Below are positions 1 through 11,684 of a DNA stretch of 64,000 nt, piece by piece. Under the pieces are notes generated by a model, which saw nothing but the letters and a program-made list of their open reading frames with translations, was not told where the DNA came from and searched no databases. The stretch is taken from the NCBI GenBank assembly GCA_021613535.1, contig CP075492.1, positions 6,572,001 through 6,636,000 of the forward strand, in the 5' to 3' direction. Every line of letters starts with the position of its first letter. Position 1 is the stretch's first letter. Source of the DNA: Adineta vaga (taxonomy: Eukaryota; Rotifera). A program made the translations under genes and the position numbers.

Positions 1-651
1 GAAGTATCAGATCAAAGCAGAAAAGGTTTTTTTTTATAAACTGATATTTATTTTTGATTTTCACGTTGAATAAGACAATGATTATAGGTTACTCTTGAAT
101 CGGCAACAAAGGCGCTATATCAAGCTTCTCTTCCATTACTTCACAATGGTAATCAGAAAAATGAAACATTACTTTTCTATTCTGGTCATCATGAACATCT
201 TGATATAATAGCTAATGCTGGTTTTACTAATGAAGGTAAATCATTCCTTATAAATCGATTTTAGTTTTCTTCATTCGTTGGTTTAGATTTTCTCTATGGT
301 TCATTTGGTAAAGGTCTTTACTTTCATACAAATATAACCAATCTATCAAAAGAAGTTAGTTTAATTATATTATTAATCATTTGTTTTATTCTTCTTTTAG
401 AAATATCTTCTATGTAAAGTAGCATTAGGTCGAATTGAACTTATATCGAAACCAAAAACAAAATCTACCATCACATTAAAACGAAATAGTGATTATGATT
501 CTGTTAAAGTGAGTTAAATATTTCTTTTCAATTGTAATTCATATTCATTTCTATCTAGATTCTCGAGATGGATATGAATGAAGATGATGATGAAATAGTT
601 ACATTTGATGCTCATCTTGCTTTACCACTATTTATTATAACATTTGAATGA
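1..651 (+). CDS. PARP-like ADP-ribosyltransferase catalytic domain, 3' end of a gene (partial)
   Basis: This is the 3' end of a gene that begins left of the window. Exons by frame and GT-AG sites are 1..25, 88..235, 287..354, 401..508 and 559..651, ending in TGA. The translation reads like the C-terminal half of a PARP catalytic domain: an LLFYSG block, then IIANAGF, GSFGKGLYF with the conserved Tyr, YLLCKVALG, a YDSV block, and a final acidic EIVTFD...LPLFII strand. These blocks occur in PARP order, so a mono- or poly-ADP-ribosyltransferase acting on protein or nucleic acid with NAD+ is likely. One oddity is that the position normally occupied by the His of the WHG motif reads as Tyr-Ser-Gly. 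If aligned correctly, the H-Y-E triad lacks its His. N-terminal domains are outside the window, so the subfamily cannot be named. Confidence 0.75.
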
Positions 652-713
652 GAATAAATGATAAAGATAAAAAGAAACAAAATCTTGTATTGATCTTTTT
701 TTAGTGCAATAAA

Positions 714-1610
714 TTAATTCATTTGACTTTTTCTCATTAAATAAAGTCGAATTGGACTTGATACAGTCATTTTAATTGAATTCATATCAAAATTTTCATC
801 ATTTGTTCGTCGATCCGATGTTTTTATATAACAAACAGCTAATTTATTACGTAATCTTTCTAAAAGATCATGGAGAGCTTGTTCACCTTCTTCTTTTCGG
901 TATGTTTGTAATCCCGACAATGTTTGAATAAAACCAAGAAATTGTCCGATTGTTGTTTCAATGCGTTTTTCAATTGTATATTCAACAAGTGTCGATTTAT
1001 AAGGCAATAATGGTAATAATGATTGATAATAATCATCCGCTAACCATCGTTTACTATTCCAATATGGAAATAATGTTACTTGATTAAATTCATGATAAAC
1101 AGCATCAGCAGTTGGATTGTCTAATGTTCCTAAAGCGTATGTCCATACAGCAAGAACGCCTGTATTTGGTTTTAATACACGTTGAACTTGTTCGACAAAT
1201 GATTCAATATCAAGCCAATGTAAAGTTGTTGCAATAGTTATCAAATCAACAGAATCGGATTGAAGAAATGTCAGATCTTCAGCTTTTTGACAACGATATT
1301 CAATATTATCTTTCGATATTGCATGCGCAATTTGATTAGCACTGACATCAATACCAATAACTCGATCACAAAATCTTCGAATGAAAAATAAGAAACTTGA
1401 AAAGAAGTAAAAGAATATTTACGTGCTCAATTCAATTGTTGCTTGTCCATTTCCACAACCGACATCAAGTGCTAATGGAATTTGTTCATTGATTTGTTTT
1501 CCATGAAAATAATAGTTAATAATATATTCGAATAATTGTCTCGGATATCCAGGTCGATGTAGACGATATTTACTTGTATGATCTTGTTCTTCAAATAATT
1601 GATGGCTCAT
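714..1610 (-). CDS. SAM-dependent class I methyltransferase
   Basis: There are two exons (1610..1423 and 1374..714) joined by a 48-base intron. The protein starts at MSHQLFEEQDHTSKYR, followed by a YRLHRPGYP segment seen in the putative methyltransferases of the Methyltransf_11 type. Motif I is LDVGCGNGQAT near residue 50, which binds S-adenosylmethionine. The acidic residue ending beta-2 is in VIGIDVSANQ, and the DLITIATTLHWLD block follows motif II/III. The C-terminal half is a helical cap typical of small-molecule methyltransferases. A longer open frame extends upstream to 1658, but the Met at 1610 fits the family N-terminus better. The substrate cannot be inferred. The fold is certain enough; the function beyond methyl transfer is not. 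Confidence 0.85.
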
Positions 1611-2807
1611 TGTATTCGTCGTTTGATTTGTAAAACAAAAAAAACTAAAATAAAGCACTATTCGCTTTCACCTCTCGACTTGGAGATTTGTTAGGTTATT
1701 TTTTCTTTTCTTTATTCATTCGTTTTTTCTTCTTCTCTGTCTCTCCATTTCTATCTATATACTCTTATCAGTTGTCAGACAAAATTTGTCGATTAAATCC
1801 TTTTGCTTTCTCTCTAACCAGGCACGAATAAATATATCACATGTGTTTTTATGCTGAATGTCTGTCACGTTGAGATTGTTGATGATAATCTCAAGAGATT
1901 TTAAGGACAAACATCATCAACAGATTGCAATAGTATTGTCAAGAAAATGAATTACTTATTTATTTATTTATTTTTAAATATTTAATTGTATTTGACAATT
2001 TATTAACAAATGAAGTACTGTGTGTATGTGTTAAACTATTAACAGAGGGAAATTCGAGTACAAAAAAATCTTAGCGATAGAGAGCGAGGAAGGAATATGA
2101 TTTGTAATAAGATCGAAGTGTTTTTTTTAATGACATAGTGTACCTATATGATAGAAGATTTATTTACGAATGAAATTTGATAATTCTGGTTCATCTGTAC
2201 CTATGAAACTAACATTCTTGAGAAAATGGATGGTACAATGAATGAATATTGATATTGATTGGTTGAATAAGAAGATTACAAAATTATACTGTTCAAGAAT
2301 GAAAATATAAATCTTTTAATCAAGATTTCTATGAACCTAGAGTGTATATAGATAGATTTCAAGGTTAGAACAACATTTTATAATCCTAAAATATCACTGT
2401 GCATTAGTTCGTCTAATGATAATAAATATGAAAGCTTATTTACAGTTTCTCATTTCTCATGGAAATATGAAACTGATTTATATACTTCAAAAAGTTTATT
2501 TCAATATGATTTCTTTAATCCAAATAGCAAAAGGATTATTTTGAAACATTTATTTCCACTGCATTAAAATTTGATGAAAATTTCATTTTCTTTGATATTA
2601 TTAATGATTGATGTTAACAATAGTGTAAACAAAGTAGGAACAAAAACGAAAAATAATACCCATACTAAACTCATGCTCATTCTACAAAGAAAACCTAATT
2701 AAAAACAACCAACTTCTTTTCTTTCTTAACATAGAAACCATTGTAGACAAAACAAAGTTATTTTCAAACAACCATGTATATACAAGTTATGATTTTATTG
2801 AAAGTTT
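1611..2807. other. Intergenic spacer
   Basis: AT-rich spacer between the methyltransferase start and the RPGR-like stop. Both genes lie on the minus strand, so it should contain the 3' UTR of the RPGR-like gene (right side) and the promoter or 5' leader of the methyltransferase gene (left side). I see no open frame with recognisable coding character. Confidence 0.5.
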
Positions 2808-5305
2808 TTACATAACTGAACAGGCTCTTGAATTCGCGTTTGTTGCTGGTGTTGTTACGGGTGATGGAGGAGGTGGATTTGCAGATTTTGATCCAAAAAG
2901 GCGACCAAAAAAACCTGGTTGTTGAGCAGGTGGTGTTTCTTTTTTCGCTGTTTCTGTAGTTGAATTATTTGTAGTTGGTTTAGCTAAAGTTTTTGTTGCT
3001 GGTGATCGGAAACTACCTCGAGTATTGTCACTTGGTCTCGAACCGATCGTTTGATTTCCGTCACGTGTTGAGTTATTTGATGCTACTGGACGAGTTGCTG
3101 GTGGTAAAGAATTTCGACGAACAGTTGTGGGTGGTGGTTGTTTTCTTTGAGGACCGGATACTTTTCTCTTATGATCCTCAACATCTTCCTCTTCATCATC
3201 GTCTTCTTCAGAGTCTTTATCATCAGAATCTGTTGGTTGGCGATTTTTTCGATTTAATGTTTCACTCATCGGTGGTACTTTTGAACGAGGAGTCGTACGT
3301 TTGAATCTGTTATCATCACTGTCACTATCATTTTTTCGATGTGAAACAGGAGAACGTCTCGATTCATTTCGTAATGGTGGTGATAAACGTTCTGGTTTCT
3401 TGGTTATTGGTTTATGTTTTTCTTCTGATGAAGATTTGTCTTCGTCAGAATCATGTATTTTTCTTAATGTTTGTGGACTTGAACGATCTAATCGTGAATT
3501 ACGTGTTGGTGATTTCTCCAATGGTGCTAAACGATTATTTGTTCTATTTAAATCGTCTGTATCTTTACTTAGACGAACTGTTCGATCTAAGGCACCTGTT
3601 CTTAGTGGCTTGAGATCATCATCATTTGAACGAGTAGTCGTACGATTTAATGATGGATCTTGTGTTGGTCGAAATCTTCCATTATTAATAGTATGTGTTT
3701 GATTGAATGTCGCACTTTTCATTGATTCAGATAATTCTCTATCTGATTTATCATCATCTGCTTCAACACGTAAATGATTGGATGCACCAAGTGGTTTCGA
3801 ATGTGACATAGTAGATCCATCGAATCACCAACAGTTAATGATCGATCTGTTAATGTTTTATTACGAGTATTTCTTGCTCGACTTTTTGGACGTTGTGTAA
3901 TTGAAAGTGTAGCATCTAAAATGTTGAAAATGTATATTTTCTATAAGTAAAAGAGAAATAATATGATTGATAGCTTACTTCCAATATCATCATCGCTACC
4001 GGATGATCTTTTTGATTCTTGATTTTTCTTTTGAGCAAAAACGATTGTTTGACAACCGCCACAAACGACTTTTAAGACATTGTAAACTTTGAATTTGTCA
4101 ACGAAACATGGTTCAAATTCATTTGAATGAGTTTGTGAACCTAGTTTGCCATGTTTACCATCACCAAATACATAGATATCACCACGTGAACCAAGAACAG
4201 CTGTATGACCTTCACCAGCAGCGATTTCTGTTATACGTTTCGGTAAACCTTGAACTGATTCAAAAGATTCAGCTGTTGAAACTCTAGGACCAAGACCAAG
4301 TTGACCACGGTCATTACGTCCTAAAAATAATCATAGATGAAACTACTGAAATACAATGCTCAATAAGAAAGAACATACCACATGCATATATTTCTCCATT
4401 TTCTGTTAGTACAACTGTATGTTGATGTCCACAAGCAACAGCTTTCACTTTGTGTGGAATGGATACTTCGACTGGTCCAATATAAGGATCAGGTACTGAT
4501 CGTCCTAATTGTCTATCATCATTATTTCCAAATACAAATAAACGTCCATCTTCACTAACTAATGCCGTATGATAATATCCACATGATCTAAACAAAAACA
4601 TTAATCAAATGAAATATAATCAATTTTGATCGATTGTCTCCTCTTATTTACATAGCTACAACTGGATAATCTAGTCGAAGTTCTTTCGGCGTTGTAACTG
4701 TTTTTGTTTTACGTGGTTGTCCACATTGACCATCATCATTTGAACCCCAAACATACACTATACCATCGTCAGTTAATGCACATGAATGTTCAGCACCCAT
4801 TGATATCTGTTTCCAATCAATTTTGCCTTTAAATCGATCGATTTTCCTTGGTTCAGATAGAATCATGGAAGGATCAGATGTTTCAATTCCTAATTGTGAA
4901 TGAAGATTCGAACCAAATACATATAATGCACCATGATTTGTTGCTACCAGTGATGAATCACGACCACATGCGGCTAAAATTATTCTTTCATCTGAGCCGG
5001 TAAATTTCAAACTTTTTATACAAGAAACTTTTTCAATCTTATCTTTATGACCGAGACCCAATTGTCCTAAAGAGATTGTAAATTCTAGAATCGTTCGAAT
5101 TTATTTGTCTTTCTCTACCTGAAGTATTATCTCCAAAAGCAAATGCTCGACCAGTTGCTGTTATGATAATCGTATGTTGATCACCAGCAGCCATATGAAT
5201 AATCGGATCATTTCGAATATAAAATTGTCCTTGATTGTTTGCCAAATATGTTTTACCTAAGAGATAAACTTGAGCAGCATCATTATCATTTTCATTACTA
5301 GCCAT
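2808..5305 (-). CDS. RPGR: RPGR-like RCC1-repeat protein with disordered tail and CaaX box
   Basis: Six exons: 5305..5119, 5066..4652, 4587..4379, 4320..3979, 3915..3829 and 3757..2808. They total 2190 bases, or 729 residues. Residues 1 to about 390 are RCC1 beta-propeller repeats, with recurring blocks such as GDQHTIIIT, GAEHSCALTDDG, CGYYHTALVSEDG and GEGHTAVLGSRG. The rest is a charged, Ser/Thr/Pro-rich disordered tail. The last four residues are Cys-Ser-Val-Met (codons 2811..2822), a CaaX box predicted to be farnesylated because X is Met. RCC1 domain plus long acidic tail plus prenylated C-terminus is the architecture of retinitis pigmentosa GTPase regulator, a ciliary transition-zone protein. 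The last intron (3828..3758, 71 bases, GTGATT donor) is inferred because the frame changes there. The Met at 3809 is probably not a start. Confidence 0.8.
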
Positions 5306-6658
5306 ATTATTTTCTTGTTGGATGACGAATATATGAATATGTATTATCTATAAATGTGAACTTCAAGGAAGAGGACTGAGTCAGTAGTCAAAAATTTCTG
5401 CAACTTCTGTTAGCTATTAAGATGATGTCGCCATAACAGTACTTTACTTTACCTTGACAACGAACATCTACCAATTGAGAGAATATTATTGAAAACAGTT
5501 GTCTTCTAGCATAAATTTGATTTTCAAGATAATTTCAATAGAACAACCTTTAAAATGAATAATAAATCAATCCATCAGATAGATGTCGCTAATTATGATT
5601 CATGCAACAAATATTAAATAACATCTTCATTAATATTCCTCGAATATATCTTTCGTCTATTTTTGTTTCAAATGATACGAAAAATCAAAATTGATTCAAA
5701 TCTTTCTTCATCTAACATTCATGAATGAGTAAATAATTATACTTTAACATGAAACTAAGATCAGTAAAATCTTGTAATACGATAAACGAGCTTGCAAAGT
5801 TATTTTCTTGCTATTTTAATTGAAATGAGAAACGTTTAAGATTACTATTCGTGTTGACTGACATCAAGAAAACTCGTTAAGTTTACGAGTAGAAATCATC
5901 ATTCTCCTCAAATAATCATTCTTTTTTTCCCCGATATTAATGTATGATAAATGTCACGTCGATCATATATCGATTCGATGTTTTGTAAATCAATCTCTTA
6001 CTCAAAATATGGTTATGGAATTGTAATGTTAAAAAAGTGTTTTGCTTAATCAGATTAGTTTGAGTAAATTTGGTTAGCTTCGGGTTTTTTTTTCTATGCA
6101 TATCTTATTTGACTGTCTACATATGTTGACAAGACGATGATTAATAATAGAAACAAACTTGTTTTTTTTAGTTTGCTCCTATAGATTTCATGTGATTCAA
6201 AGCACATATAATCGTCTGGTATTATTAATCATTTTCTATAATTTCATTATGTATATCTTTTTATTGAATAAGAAAAACTAATTATATTGTGTAGCGATGC
6301 GAATGATAGACAGGAGTAAGAACGGATATCTCAACTTCTTGTGTATAATTATATCAAAACTATACTTAGCTATTCCCTTTTTCTAGAATATGAGCTCAAC
6401 ATTTGCAAATTAACATCAATTAATCATGTTTGTTAATATCAAGATCTAAGAACATCAACCTCATTAGAAGAATATTTCTGTTGAGAATATCATTTCTGAC
6501 AGAAGTTTAAGTATTTCTTTTTATTGTTCACTTTCCTTTATTATACTATGTGTCGATTAAATCATAAATATTAATAATCTTGTCAAGTTTTAATCAAAAG
6601 AGCAAAATGCAACAATTTTTAGGAAATCATCAAGCTTCTTTTATTTAATTTTGTTCAT
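5306..6658. other. Intergenic spacer
   Basis: AT-rich sequence between the start of the RPGR-like gene (promoter side, left) and the stop of the GPCR gene (3' UTR side, right). No reading frame with coding character and no long repeat was seen. Confidence 0.5.
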
Positions 6659-7942
6659 TCAATCATGTAATGATAAAGCCGGTTCATCATCTTGGGAACC
6701 ATCACTAAGGGAAGTTCGACTTCCAAATATATCTCGTGATGGTGCTAATAAATTATTATGATTAATACTCTTAGAATGATTAATATTCTTCTTTGTTTGT
6801 GGACGATTAACTATTTCCATCTGTGACATTGGATGATTTGTGTTTCGACGACAAATAAATAGAGAACATTTAAATAAACGATAAAATTCTTCACGAAAAC
6901 GTTTGTTTGTTAATATATAGAGGAAAAATGTTGACATAAAATAACATTGTTGTAAAAGATCTAAACTTTTTTGTGTATATGCTAGTGAACAAAATTCTCC
7001 TTCACTTGTTGAAATATTATTTAATTGATTACGTAAATGACCTACATATATATTGTATATATTATGTGGTGTTGTAAATAATAAGAAGACACAATTAAGA
7101 GATATAAGTAAGATAGATAAATGTAATTCCATTCGACGTCGAGATTGTTTTAAATGTTTATTAGCAGGATTTAGAAATGAATCTTTAATTGAAATATGTC
7201 TTAAAATAATAATTGTTGCAAATAAACTGATTAGAAATGGTACAATGCCAAATATAATCAATTCAACAATTGGTAAAATTCTTGTTAAATATATTCCATA
7301 CGAAAGAGAATAATCGTATGTATCACTAACTGTACACATTGTGACATGAATAAGTTCATCATTATAGAATTTTGTAGTAGTATATCCATAAGATGTTAAC
7401 CAATGTAGATCAAGACAAAAGAAAACGCATACAAAAGATAATTCGATAATACAAACACGAAGAAAAGCTTTAGCACAACCATATTTGATAGTATAATGAT
7501 TCGAATTATATTGTTGTTGTTGATTTATTTTGGAGGTAACTGAATGTACACGCTCAATATCAACTGCTGTTAATGTATAGAGAGAGAAATGTGTTAGAAA
7601 ATCGATCAAAAATCGATTTAATAATCGACAAAAGATAAATAGTGAAAGATTTTCTAATGTTAAACCAAAATAAACACCGATAATTGTAAAAAATGCATGA
7701 ATTAACGATAATAATGCATTTGATAAACTTAGAAAGGCAAGATAAGAAAATGTTGGCCGACGACGTAATCGTGGTTGAATTAAAACTATGAATGAAAATA
7801 GATTCGCAATAAAACCAAATGTAATTAAACATATTGATTGAATTTTCATAATGAATACTAGAATATCAAATTCACAATCTGATCCAGTAAAATCCATAGG
7901 ATTAATTGATGATTGAATATGAGTTGTCACGTTAGAATACAT
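6659..7942 (-). CDS. Orphan rhodopsin-class G-protein-coupled receptor
   Basis: Intronless frame of 427 codons. Seven hydrophobic segments are visible: ILVFIMKIQSICLITFGFIA, FSYLAFLSLSNALLSLIHAF, FLIDFLTHFSLYTLTAVDIE, VCIIELSFVCVFFCLDLHWL, ILPIVELIIFGIVPFLISLF, LHLSILLISLNCVFLLFTTP and the region around residues 325-345. Family marks are Asn in TM1 (FIANLFSF), an ERV triplet after TM3 (DIERVHS) in place of DRY, and a Cys in the second extracellular loop (HVTMCTV) that could pair with the Cys at the start of TM3. The N-terminus has a glycosylation sequon (NVT) and the tail is Ser/Asn-rich. This shape resembles the large lineage-specific orphan peptide-type receptors of lophotrochozoans. The ligand is unknown. 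A TTTAATAG acceptor-like site lies 21 bases before the ATG. Confidence 0.85.
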   Translation of the reverse strand: MYSNVTTHIQSSINPMDFTGSDCEFDILVFIMKIQSICLITFGFIANLFSFIVLIQPRLRRRPTFSYLAFLSLSNALLSLIHAFFTIIGVYFGLTLENLSLFIFCRLLNRFLIDFLTHFSLYTLTAVDIERVHSVTSKINQQQQYNSNHYTIKYGCAKAFLRVCIIELSFVCVFFCLDLHWLTSYGYTTTKFYNDELIHVTMCTVSDTYDYSLSYGIYLTRILPIVELIIFGIVPFLISLFATIIILRHISIKDSFLNPANKHLKQSRRRMELHLSILLISLNCVFLLFTTPHNIYNIYVGHLRNQLNNISTSEGEFCSLAYTQKSLDLLQQCYFMSTFFLYILTNKRFREEFYRLFKCSLFICRRNTNHPMSQMEIVNRPQTKKNINHSKSINHNNLLAPSRDIFGSRTSLSDGSQDDEPALSLHD

Positions 7943-9960
7943 CTTGATTCAGTTGGATTTGATCTATTAAAGAAAGACAAATAGATATAGACAGATAGAA
8001 AGAAATGTTTTTTCTTAGATGGATTATCAAACGTTTAGAATAATTGCAGGCAATAAGATAATTTCAGTATGAGTTTTTACGCTTCTAATGATGATAAGTG
8101 AGCAAACTCAAACATTATTTAGTAAAGGCGACTGAGAAAATGTTAAACATTTCTCTATTATTAATCATTCGCATTCTTTAATTCAAATTTGCATAGATGG
8201 CTGGTGACTGTGAGGTAGGTGTTCTATGAATTTAAATAACCGTATTTACCTAAGTCGCAAAGCCCTATATATCAGTACTCCATTTTCATAGTAAGTTCTT
8301 GCATATAGAATTGCGCTGGGATTTTATAATTTACGGTAACCTATTTCTCCATTTATGATTTAATCTAATAGAGTTGTCATTCATATTTTATATCTGCGCT
8401 CAATCGAATTATTACTTCCCACTCTTTCTTGCATTACATTTCTGAATTCATTTGGTAGGCTAAAAGAAAAAAAAACAGACTCTGATAAAAATAAAAACTC
8501 TACAGAAACAATATCTGCATATAAAAATATTTATAGTTTAATTAATAAACTTCATGAATAGCACACACGCTTTATTTATATTTAGAAGAATTAGTTCTTG
8601 AATAGATTCTCTTTCCCTTCGAAAAAAAAGACGAACTTTCGAAATATCGTTCACTAATTTGTTTTTCTTCTAATAGAATCTGTTTTATATTATATATCTG
8701 ACTTTTAGTTAACTATAATAAAAAATATCTTACTCATCTTATCCTATATTGAATGTCTAACTGCCAACTGCAAGAATAAACGTTCTTGTCAATCATAATT
8801 TTTTATGAGAACTAATTGAAAGTAAGATGAAATAATAAAAAGATGAAGAAAAATAGAAAATACGATCATTTTTCTTATGTAGATTGTTTTAACTGTGAAA
8901 ACACTTTCCTTAATTCGCTATTTATTAAGTCTACATTAAAGCTTATATCCACATAAAAGTGCTGCATACATAAAGCAACAATAAAAATCTGTGATGTATA
9001 TTATTCTAAATGAGAAAAGCGACAGAGATAGATGAGAAAGAAGAAAGAAAAAAAAATAAGAGAAGAGGAAATAGAATGCAGTTTTCTGTTCTATGATGTT
9101 ATTATCAACCATCTTTGAAAAGCTCGTATATATCGAGCGAGAAGAAAAAGACTTCTTTTCAGCAATACTTTCGACCGTATATTTGTATCTTTTTTTTTTA
9201 TCTCTTTGTAACGATATAAATGAAATCTTTAAGAGTTCTCCATAAACTGTTCGTCATGTTAATGTGCAACATCGTATGTAAATAAATATTCTTTTCATTT
9301 TCCGACTTTCGTATGTACTATTAATTGAAAGTTTAGCAAATATACAGGCTAGAATCTATCATTTGACGTTGATGTATATATGTGTGCATGTTGTTCTTTA
9401 AGAATACACCTCATTGTTTTATTCAATTGATGATCTACATTCATGACCAATTATTTTTCCTTCGTATCTTCAAAAGAATAGTGTATGAATATTTATTGTT
9501 TAAAACCGTCGACATCGACAAAAAAAGAATATATTCGTTAACCATTCAATTCATTGATGTCAGAAATAAATGAAATAGCCCGTCGCCTATTTTTTTAAAT
9601 AACATTCCAATGATGTTGAACTATATTGACACAGCATATTTGTCTATTTGCATTTTGTTCATAGCTAAAAGTGGAGAGAAAAAAATTAATTACAACTAAG
9701 TAACTCACGGTAGTGTTGCTGATTTTCATGTCGTTCCTACACATTGCACCAATAATACGAGCCAGACGAACAAAGAATTTTCCTCATCATTGTCATTGTC
9801 CGTCCTAACTCGCATGATTGAGCACAAGTTGAGATCCAGTTAGAGTCGAATGATTTGCTCTGCAAAAGAAAAACACCAATTTCCTTCTCTATTATTCAAA
9901 CGAAAAGAAAATACGAAAGGAAAAAAAGACGAACAATATGCCCTCACATCATATACATAC

Positions 9961-9978
9961 ATATATATATATATATAT
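9961..9978. repeat. (TA)n microsatellite
   Basis: Uninterrupted AT dinucleotide run. Similar short TA tracts occur near 10079, 21446, 23905, 27210, 45698, 52139, 52937, 59922 and 61619, so this is the commonest simple repeat of the window. Confidence 0.85.
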
Positions 9979-10107
9979 TCGTTTGCCTATCTTTAAGCCA
10001 ACATTGATGATGAGAATGGTATCTTAAGCCAACAATCATAAGTCATTTAAATGTAATGATGAGAACGATAGTCAGATGGAATATATATATATATACCAAT
10101 GGTGCTA

Positions 10108-10131
10108 TCTTATTTTATCGATAAAATAAGA
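10108..10131. repeat. Perfect 24-base palindrome
   Basis: The half-site TCTTATTTTATC is followed directly by its exact reverse complement, with a central ATCGAT and no spacer. It could form a cruciform or a short hairpin or bind a dimeric protein. It is not followed by a T-run and lies about 290 bases from the nearest coding end. Confidence 0.8.
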
Positions 10132-10418
10132 AGAGAAGTATGATAAACATTGTGTTGTTCACACTTTAAAAAGTATGATGTCTGAGTTTTTTTTTCATTT
10201 AGCTTTGTATGAAATGCTTATCAATATTGGAGTGTGCGGAAGTCTTTCATTCAAATTAATTGAAAGATAAAAAGAAAGAAAGAAAAGCTTAAAAGATTCT
10301 CTGATTTTGTTAGAGAAGATAATTTATAAATGAAATCAAAACGATATAGATACTTGTGCAAATATATACAAATACATCAACATGATGATTAAGATTTTAA
10401 GCAGATGAAAAACAATTA

Positions 10419-11684
10419 TCACAAATAAAGAAAGAAACAAATAGAATTTATCTTTTCAGTTAATATCCGCTGGCAAGAGAACTCGATGAGTGTAATCAGA
10501 ACCACAAGGTTTCTCATATTAGGAGTACGTTTGGTTGATAGATAGATATTAGTTCCTTCTGATTGTCCGTCGAGAACAGAAACAGGTGAAGTTGCATGAC
10601 GTCTTGTATTTAAAATATTAGCTGAACGTGAGCGTGCAAGTGAAGTGGTGTGAGAAGATTTGATTATTGAATCAGGTGAAGGATGAGCAAAATTATACCG
10701 AAATGATGATGACAATGGTCTATTTAAAGAAGAAAGTAATCGAGCATGAGCTGAAGTAGACGTCGAACGAGTCGAAACAGTCGGTGGTTTTGTCGCAGGG
10801 AAATTGACTGCAGGTTGTTGACTACATTGAAAAGCAATTGTAGCTGGTTTTAAAACAATTCGTGTTGATGCAGTTGTTGGACGAGTTGTTGTCATTGAAT
10901 TATTTTCATTATGACGTGTGGAAGAATGAACAGACGAAATCGGTATAGTAGCTGATCGAATACGTGTTGTACGTGTATTTCCAACATGATTTTGTTCATT
11001 GGAAGATTGATGTGAAGATAATAATGACGTATATATAATACTTGATTCAGATAAAGGTACATAGGTAAATGGAAGACTTCGAGCATGTTCAGAATAATGA
11101 TTATGATGATACGAATGATGAGGAGTTGCTGGACGATATGAATGTTTTCGTTCTTCACTGATTTCAGAAATTAATGATTGAGTCAGATTTGTATTTATAT
11201 TTGATCGTTCTTCAGGTTTATGAACGATAATTAAAGGTGGATTACATGATGAATTATGATCAAGTGTATCTTCGATGATTTTCAAAGTTTTATTACGTGT
11301 AGACCCATCATTACTACGATTTGTAGATGAAGACAGAGTACTGTTTGAACGAGTCATTGTATTCACTTTATGATTTGTAGTATTGGATGTATAAAGTGGT
11401 GAGGAAGAAAATGGAGAAATGATGGATATGGCCGGTGTTGGTTCTATGTATGCCCATGATCGATAAGTATCAAAATTGGAATTCCGTACTGAATCATAAA
11501 GAGGTACTTCATGTACAATAGGAACATCATTGAATGACACACTTTTTCGATGCGATGGATCACGTGAACGTTTCGCTGATAGAGATCGATAAAGACCAGG
11601 ACGAGCAGGTAATGAACTGGCAAGTAAATCGTCCGATAGATTGACGTCGATTTTATTATTTATAATCGACATCGAAAATTTCAT
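10419..11684 (-). CDS. Disordered Ser/Thr-rich protein with a PP1-docking-like KSVSF motif
   Basis: Single open frame of 421 codons. No folded domain is recognised. The composition is dominated by Ser, Thr, Asn and Arg, with many short Arg-Ser motifs (RSLSAKRS, RSNSTLSSS, SLARSRS) typical of a phosphorylated scaffold. The most structured-looking part is residues 45-75, where RKSVSFNDVPIVHEV contains K47-S-V-S-F51, a match to the RVxF consensus by which regulatory subunits dock on protein phosphatase 1. Its neighbours YDSV and RSWAYIEP look conserved rather than random. Function as a PP1 regulator is inference from a short motif only. The last 35 residues are hydrophobic and may reflect an unrecognised intron or alternative 3' end. 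Confidence 0.6.
   Translation of the reverse strand: MKFSMSIINNKIDVNLSDDLLASSLPARPGLYRSLSAKRSRDPSHRKSVSFNDVPIVHEVPLYDSVRNSNFDTYRSWAYIEPTPAISIISPFSSSPLYTSNTTNHKVNTMTRSNSTLSSSTNRSNDGSTRNKTLKIIEDTLDHNSSCNPPLIIVHKPEERSNINTNLTQSLISEISEERKHSYRPATPHHSYHHNHYSEHARSLPFTYVPLSESSIIYTSLLSSHQSSNEQNHVGNTRTTRIRSATIPISSVHSSTRHNENNSMTTTRPTTASTRIVLKPATIAFQCSQQPAVNFPATKPPTVSTRSTSTSAHARLLSSLNRPLSSSFRYNFAHPSPDSIIKSSHTTSLARSRSANILNTRRHATSPVSVLDGQSEGTNIYLSTKRTPNMRNLVVLITLIEFSCQRILTEKINSICFFLYL

Larger units (their letters stand above)
7943..10418. other. Long intergenic spacer with TA tracts and a perfect palindrome
   Basis: 2.5 kb between the GPCR start and the stop of the next minus-strand gene. It holds two TA tracts (about 9961..9978 and 10079..10096), a local direct repeat (TTAAGCCAACA near 9993 and TAAGCCAACA near 10025, each followed by a GATGAGAA block) and a 24-base palindrome at 10108..10131. 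A 63-codon frame at 9382..9573 has no recognisable features and is not called as a gene. Confidence 0.5.

Noticed and set aside
2993-3702. Open frames on the plus strand over the RPGR-like tail
   Set aside because: Antisense shadows of the Ser/Arg/Asp-rich coding exon; no domain, and the minus frame has clear coding character and a CaaX end.
3807-3809. ATG at 3809 as the start of a separate 333-residue protein
   Set aside because: The exon chain of the RCC1 protein leads into it once a 71-base intron is removed, and the combined length is in frame. The ATG lies inside that intron.
9382-9573. 63-codon plus-strand frame
   Set aside because: Composition is that of random AT-rich DNA, with no splice context or recognisable motif.
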